Source: Chloroflexota bacterium
GTDB lineage: Bacteria; Chloroflexota; Dehalococcoidia; Lucifugimonadales; UBA3495
Reading direction: 5' to 3'
Length of the DNA: 64,000 nt
Assembly: GCA_009840165.1 (NCBI GenBank)
Contig: VXOG01000059.1
Coordinates: forward strand, 1-64,000
Positions 60,315-64,000 of this stretch are shown piece after piece; position 1 is the first letter of the stretch, and each line of letters begins with the position of its first letter. A model generated the notes under the pieces. It ran no database searches and had not been told where the DNA came from. It saw only the letters and a program-made list of their open reading frames with translations. Made by a program: the position numbers and the translations under genes.

Positions 60315-61697
60315 ATGATGTACGAGCAACATCCATCATCGACCCCCATGGAGCATACTCAATTGGACCCAACGCATACCCGCGACCGTCGATCACGCGC
60401 CATCCGTGTTCCCGCAAGTATCGCCGTCGCTTTGACGGCTATCGCGCTGATTCTTGCTCTGGCGTGCGGACAGCCGAGCGAGCCCGCCTCGGGCCCGGCT
60501 GTTGTGGATTTAACGCCTCCGCCTCCCATTAACACTGTCGCGCCTGCCGTATCCGATGAGCCGGTTTCCACCCAGGATCAACCTGTCGAGCAGGCGCAGC
60601 CATCTTCCGGTGATTCCAGCCCGACCTCCACCCCAAGCCAGGTTGTCAGCGCCCAACTCACCGCCGACCAAATCGCCGCTGCTCACGACGAGATTATGAG
60701 CGACCTGTACCTGCGCACGGTCCCCTCGGTGGTCGGCCTCCGCGTCATCCAACCGGTCACTGCGGGAGTCAACATCCCTCAGGGCATGCCCAGCGACTTT
60801 TTCTCGCGGGCCAGCGGTTCCGGTTTCGTTTGGGACGCTGATGGCCACGTGGTCACCAACCGGCACGTTGTGGAGGCCGCCGAGCGCATCGTGGTCGTCT
60901 TCAGCGACGGCAGTCAGGCCGATGCGGAAGTCGTGGGCATGGACGCGGATTCCGACCTGGCGGTGATAAGAATCACCGACGATTCCCTTCGCCCGCCGCC
61001 CATCACGCTGGGAGACAGTGATACCATCAAGCCGGGCCAACTGGCTGTCGCCATTGGTGACCCCTTTTCCCGCGGCTTCTCCATGACCTCCGGCGTAATC
61101 AGCGCACTTGGCCGCACCATCAGCCCCTCGGAAAGCAACTTCGCTATTCCTCGGGTAATTCAACACGACGCCGCCACCAACCCCGGCAACTCTGGCGGCC
61201 CGCTGCTGAACCGCAAGGGCCAACTGGTCGGGATCAACGCTCAGATCATCAGCCAGACCGGCGCTTTTTCCGGCGTTGGTTTGGCTATCCCGGTCAACCT
61301 GGCCAAGTTGGTGGTGCCCGCTCTAATCACAGAGGGCCGCTACGAGTACCCATACATCGGCATCCGAGGCACGTCGGTCAGACCGGACATCGCCACCGCC
61401 ATGGACCTCCCGCCCGAAACCAGGGGAGCGCTGGTTCTCGCCGTGGGGACCGACAGCGCAGCCAGCCGAGGCGGACTAAGGGCGTCGGATCGCCTCGCCG
61501 TCATCAATGGCACGGAATTCCCCGTCGGCGGCGACGTAATCATCGACATCGACGGTACGGCCATCCGCAGCATGGACGACCTGCTGGCATACGTCGTGGA
61601 ACACACCCGACCGGGAGATACTGCGGAGTTCACCGTGCTCCGTGATGGGGTTGAAACCACGGTCAGCATCACCATGGATGCCAGACCCTCACAATAG
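60315..61697 (+). CDS. HtrA/DegP-like serine protease lipoprotein
   Basis: 460 residues from ATG 60315 (ATG 60318 and 60348 are alternatives; no clear ribosome-binding site). Basic N-terminus, hydrophobic stretch and lipobox ALAC (Cys about 51), then a Pro/Ser/Thr linker. Trypsin-like domain with the triad His in TNRHVVE, Asp in DSDLAVIRI and Ser in NPGNSGGPLL. One PDZ domain at the C-terminus (from about 365, YPYIGIRGTSV to EFTVLRDG). Lipid-anchored surface protein-quality protease. Upstream TTTACA and TATATG do not form a well-spaced promoter. Confidence 0.93.
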   Translation: MMYEQHPSSTPMEHTQLDPTHTRDRRSRAIRVPASIAVALTAIALILALACGQPSEPASGPAVVDLTPPPPINTVAPAVSDEPVSTQDQPVEQAQPSSGDSSPTSTPSQVVSAQLTADQIAAAHDEIMSDLYLRTVPSVVGLRVIQPVTAGVNIPQGMPSDFFSRASGSGFVWDADGHVVTNRHVVEAAERIVVVFSDGSQADAEVVGMDADSDLAVIRITDDSLRPPPITLGDSDTIKPGQLAVAIGDPFSRGFSMTSGVISALGRTISPSESNFAIPRVIQHDAATNPGNSGGPLLNRKGQLVGINAQIISQTGAFSGVGLAIPVNLAKLVVPALITEGRYEYPYIGIRGTSVRPDIATAMDLPPETRGALVLAVGTDSAASRGGLRASDRLAVINGTEFPVGGDVIIDIDGTAIRSMDDLLAYVVEHTRPGDTAEFTVLRDGVETTVSITMDARPSQ

Positions 61698-61707
61698 AGT
61701 GAATAAA

Positions 61708-61750
61708 AAAGCCCTCTCCCTTGACGGGAGAGGGCTGGGGTGAGGGTGAA
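61708..61750 (-). terminator. CCTCTCCC hairpin (family B) terminating the tRNA transcript
   Basis: AGCCCTCTCCC (61710-61720), TTGAC loop, GGGAGAGGGCT (61726-61736). On the minus strand the stem is followed by TTTTTT, a good intrinsic terminator for the tRNA-His/tRNA-Arg unit. Opposite orientation to the copies at 9709 and 36873. Confidence 0.7.
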
Positions 61751-61762
61751 TCCTTGAAATCA

Positions 61763-61798
61763 AACGCCGACGGCCTTTTCGCCGTCGGCGTTGTTTTT
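61763..61798 (+). terminator. Intrinsic terminator after htrA
   Basis: AACGCCGACGGC, CTTTTC loop, GCCGTCGGCGTT then GTTTTTC. A perfect 12-base stem with a T run on the plus strand. Confidence 0.75.
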
Positions 61799-61801
61799 CG
61801 G

Positions 61802-61877
61802 TGGCGCGCCTGGCAGGACTCGAACCCGCAACCCCTGGGTCCGAAGCCCAGTGCTCTGTCCATTGAGCTACAGGCGC
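61802..61877 (-). tRNA. tRNA-Arg (anticodon TCG)
   Basis: 76 bases with encoded CCA. Acceptor GCGCCTG/CAGGCGC, discriminator G, D arm AGCTCAATGGACAGAGC, anticodon arm CTGGG-CTTCGGA-CCCAG (anticodon TCG), T arm GCGGG-TTCGAGT-CCTGC. Confidence 0.93.
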
Positions 61878-61907
61878 ACGGTACATCGCGTCAAGAGATT
61901 TGGATAG

Positions 61908-61985
61908 TGGGGCGAGCAACGGGATTCGAACCCGTGATCTCCTGTGCCACAGACAGGCGCCTTCGACCACTTGGCTATGCTCGCC
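61908..61985 (-). tRNA. tRNA-His (anticodon GTG)
   Basis: 78 bases counting an encoded extra 5' G and the CCA. Acceptor GCGAGCA/TGCTCGC with the extra G opposite C73, the His identity pair. Anticodon arm CCTGT-CTGTGGC-ACAGG (anticodon GTG), T arm ACGGG-TTCGAAT-CCCGT. 30 bases upstream of tRNA-Arg in the same unit. Confidence 0.94.
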
Positions 61986-62237
61986 GCGCGTACAACATTG
62001 ACAACTTTAAGCTGCCAACCGTGAGTATAGGTTAGCACACCTCCCAAATCCGCACAATACGCGCAGCGCGTGGGCCGCGTTATGTTTCCGGTAGCGCTTA
62101 TGTGATAACTCTCTCCTCCCGGTTTGCCGTACCCGATGCGGGAGCCTACAATGCGTGCCAACAAAGAGGCGCCTCCACCCGGGAATCAGCCACGCTGATA
62201 CGGCTGCCCGGACGGACATTCCCTAAAGGTGAGGGTT
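61986..62237. other. Divergent region between tRNA-His and the MFS gene
   Basis: About 250 bases without a gene. TATACT occurs on the minus strand (62024-62029) and TTGACA on the plus strand (61998-62003), but neither has a partner hexamer at proper spacing. No riboswitch-like structure seen by eye. Confidence 0.4.
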
Positions 62238-63473
62238 ATGCAAGAGGTCCAGGCGGAACCACAGGCTGACCGTTCGCACCTGCCCCTGGGGGGAAGAACC
62301 ATCATGCCCGGCCTGGCCTCCGGGCACGTGGTGTTTCACTGGATAGTGCAGAGCTTCATCGTGGTGCTTCCCGAAATCCAGGCTGCGTTCAGCCTGTCGG
62401 CGGTCGGCGTGGGCGGACTGCTATCGGCCCGGGAAGTCGCGGCGGGCATAGTCGCCCTGCCGGGTGGAGTCGCGGTAGATATTGTGCGGCGATACTGGGG
62501 GCTGTTGCTGGCGGTGTGTTTGGGCGTTTGCGCCCTGGGGTCGTTGGTCATTGGGGTGTCACCCGTTTATGTGCTGCTGCTCATCGGAATTGCGGCGGTG
62601 GCGGCGTCCCATTCCATCTGGCACCTGCCGGCATCGTCGTCGCTGTCGTATCACTACGCACAGCGGCGGGGAATGGCGCTGTCGATTCATGGCGTTGGCG
62701 GCAGCATCGGCGACGTGGCGGGGCCGGTGGTCACCGGAGCGTTGTTGCTGTTTCTCACGTGGCAGAATTTGCTCAGCCTCTACGCCGCGGTGCCGCTGAT
62801 CCTGGGCGTGCTGGCGCTGTGGGCGTTCCGCAACATCGGGCGAGTGAGAGAAGAGGAGGAATCCGGCGCCGATATGGCGAGCCGAGTGGCGGCGACCAAG
62901 CAGTTGCTCAGAAACCCGGCCCTCTGGGGCCTGATGTCGGTGCGGGGCTTCCGCTCCATGGCGCTGGTAGCGCTGGTAACCATCCTGCCGCTGTACCTGG
63001 ACAACGACCTGGGATTGAGCGAGTGGAACCGGGGATTCCACATCGGCCTGCTGATCGCCGTCGGCCTGGTCGCCAAGACCGGCGCCGGCTACCTTTCTGA
63101 CCGGTTCGGACGTAAAACGGTGCTGGTGCCGGGCCTGGTGTGGTCCTGCATTATGGCGCTGGGGTTGGTGTTGTTTGACGGCGGTATCATGCTCACCGTC
63201 ACCATCGCGCTGCTGGGACTGTTCCTATACCCGGACCAGCCCATCCTGACCGCTACCGTATTCGACGTTGTGGGGCGCGAAGTGGCATCCACCGGGTTGG
63301 GAGTGGTGGCGTTCGCCGCGTTCCTGATGGCCGCGACATCGTCCGTGATTGCCGGCGCGCTCTACGAATGGGGCGGGTTCCCGGCGGCGGTGTACTTCAT
63401 CGCAGCGCTGTTCGCCGTGTCGGCGGTGGTATTCCTCATACTGCCGGTAGCCAACCGGGCGGCCGACGCCTGA
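62238..63473 (+). CDS. MFS transporter
   Basis: 411 residues, about 12 hydrophobic segments in two halves, the central loop being charged (RNIGRVREEEESGADM, about 193-208). The second half contains the MFS loop GYLSDRFGRKTVLVPG (about 282-297), whose D-R-x-G-R-K pattern is the classical motif; the first-half loop is less conserved (GGVAVDIVRRYWG). ATG 62238 with AGGTGAGG upstream. Substrate unknown. Confidence 0.9.
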   Translation: MQEVQAEPQADRSHLPLGGRTIMPGLASGHVVFHWIVQSFIVVLPEIQAAFSLSAVGVGGLLSAREVAAGIVALPGGVAVDIVRRYWGLLLAVCLGVCALGSLVIGVSPVYVLLLIGIAAVAASHSIWHLPASSSLSYHYAQRRGMALSIHGVGGSIGDVAGPVVTGALLLFLTWQNLLSLYAAVPLILGVLALWAFRNIGRVREEEESGADMASRVAATKQLLRNPALWGLMSVRGFRSMALVALVTILPLYLDNDLGLSEWNRGFHIGLLIAVGLVAKTGAGYLSDRFGRKTVLVPGLVWSCIMALGLVLFDGGIMLTVTIALLGLFLYPDQPILTATVFDVVGREVASTGLGVVAFAAFLMAATSSVIAGALYEWGGFPAAVYFIAALFAVSAVVFLILPVANRAADA

Positions 63474-63480
63474 AGCGACA

Positions 63481-64000
63481 TCAGGCGTCGTTGGAATCGG
63501 GGGGAGGCTCGTCAAAGGGTTCGCCCGACGCTTGGGCTGCCTGCATCCGCGCCAGCCATTCGCGCCATGCGGCGTTTGATTCTGCGCGGCCTTCCTCGCG
63601 GCCTTCCTCGCGGCCTTCCTCACGGCCTTCCTCGCGGCCTTCCTCACGGCCTTCCTCGCGACCCTCCGTCTGCGCTTTCTCACGTTCCTTCTTGTGCTCT
63701 TCAAGCAGTTTCTGACGCTCTACGCGCTGTTTCCGGCGCTGCTCACGCTGGTAATACGCTGCGATCACCATTGCTGTTGCCTCCACAGAAATCGGGCTGA
63801 ACACCCCGCAGAATATCACGGTTGGGATAATGTCGGCAGTGATCGCCGGCGGTATCTGATACCACCGCAACACCGGGGCCGCGGCCAACCGCGCCGCGAT
63901 GTTGACGCCTGTCATGGCAGTTACGCTGGCGCCGAAAACCCAGAAGTGCCATCGCAAACGGCGAATGGGTATCGGCAGCCCGAAGATGGATCCCCATTCG
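63481..64000 (-). CDS. Membrane protein with GREE repeats (5' end beyond the window)
   Basis: The frame is open to the last base, so the N-terminus is missing. Visible: WHFWVFGASVTAMTG and PTVIFCGVFSPISVEATAMVIAAYY, two hydrophobic segments. A long charged helix (QREQRRKQRVERQKLLEEHK) follows, then six or so Gly-Arg-Glu-Glu units, and a Pro/Asp-rich end. The internal TTG at 63957 is not needed as a start, since the residues before it (SIFGLPIPIRR) continue the protein. Function unknown. Convergent with the MFS gene, 7 bases apart. Confidence 0.6.
   Translation of the reverse strand, partial: EWGSIFGLPIPIRRLRWHFWVFGASVTAMTGVNIAARLAAAPVLRWYQIPPAITADIIPTVIFCGVFSPISVEATAMVIAAYYQREQRRKQRVERQKLLEEHKKEREKAQTEGREEGREEGREEGREEGREEGREEGRAESNAAWREWLARMQAAQASGEPFDEPPPDSNDA
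63588..63666. repeat. Tandem 12-bp repeat encoding Gly-Arg-Glu-Glu
   Basis: About six copies of CCTCGCGGCCTT, some with CACGG in place of CGCGG. Read on the minus strand as GREE repeats in the membrane protein. The copies differ only at a synonymous position, so the array looks recently expanded. Confidence 0.85.

Noticed and set aside
61986-62060. Promoters in the tRNA-His/MFS divergent region
   Set aside because: TTGACA and TATACT are present but none of the pairs has 16-19 base spacing in a consistent direction.

Overview
The window reads as a stretch of bacterial chromosome of fairly high GC (about 60% by eye, not computed), densely coded, from a member of the Chloroflexota, most likely a Dehalococcoidia/SAR202-type lineage. 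That placement is an inference. It rests on an ftsA-ftsZ pair lying directly after rsmH with no mur, ftsI or ftsW genes (Dehalococcoidia lack a peptidoglycan wall), an adenosylcobalamin-dependent ribonucleotide reductase, a flavin-dependent luciferase-like monooxygenase, a split methylmalonyl-CoA mutase, and an MGTF-type short retropepsin. No phage, integrase, transposase or CRISPR locus is visible. The Xer recombinase looks like the chromosomal type.

Layout. 0-5.7 kb: a DUF4349 lipoprotein and mfd (minus). 5.9-9.6 kb: proB and proA separated by two small accessory genes. 9.8-12.4 kb: a luciferase-like oxidoreductase (minus) and dprA. 12.6-19.8 kb: topA, xerC/D, aroQ, efp, xseA, a retropepsin, xseB. 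19.8-25.1 kb: a formyltransferase converging on the minus-strand tig-clpP-clpP-clpX cluster. 25.4-29.2 kb: rsmH, ftsA, ftsZ. 29.3-33.5 kb: an NrdR-box promoter, nrdR, two orphan genes, nrdJ. 33.6-42 kb: pdxA, proC, yggT, a P-loop kinase, an SDR, a steroid-reductase-like membrane enzyme and pepA, interrupted by small accessory genes. 42-43.1 kb: an MBL hydrolase and tRNA-Arg. 43.3-52.8 kb: the small subunit of methylmalonyl-CoA mutase, yceD-rpmF-fabD-nusB-acpP, a family-4 uracil-DNA glycosylase, RNase J, ftsK, a PHP protein and an OppD-like ATPase. 52.9-60.1 kb (minus): a propionate/acyl-CoA block (mutase large subunit, epimerase, acyl-CoA dehydrogenase) with a solute-binding lipoprotein, a HEPN-like pair and holA. 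60.3-64 kb: an HtrA-like protease, tRNA-Arg and tRNA-His, an MFS transporter and a membrane protein cut by the window edge.

How it fits together. Nucleotide supply and DNA maintenance (NrdR/NrdJ, Mfd, TopA, Xer, FtsK, ExoVII, DprA, HolA, UDG), proline synthesis (ProB, ProA, ProC), protein quality control (Tig, ClpP x2, ClpX, HtrA) and division (FtsA, FtsZ, FtsK) are all represented. The most notable regulatory site is a consensus promoter at 29336-29366 followed by two NrdR-box-like palindromes exactly 31 bp apart, ahead of nrdR-orf-orf-nrdJ.

Two larger patterns stand out. First, short accessory genes, three of them HEPN/PaREP1-like, sit singly or in pairs between housekeeping genes in the same orientation (7.1-7.9, 19.0-19.4, 33.6-34.1, 35.2-35.7, 41.1-42.0 and 55.6-56.4 kb). 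Second, the strand asymmetry of G versus C reverses at about 42-44 kb. Dispersed hairpin and GGATT-type repeats are abundant left of that point and nearly absent right of it. Some of these repeats have been absorbed into the C-terminal ends of genes, including mfd.
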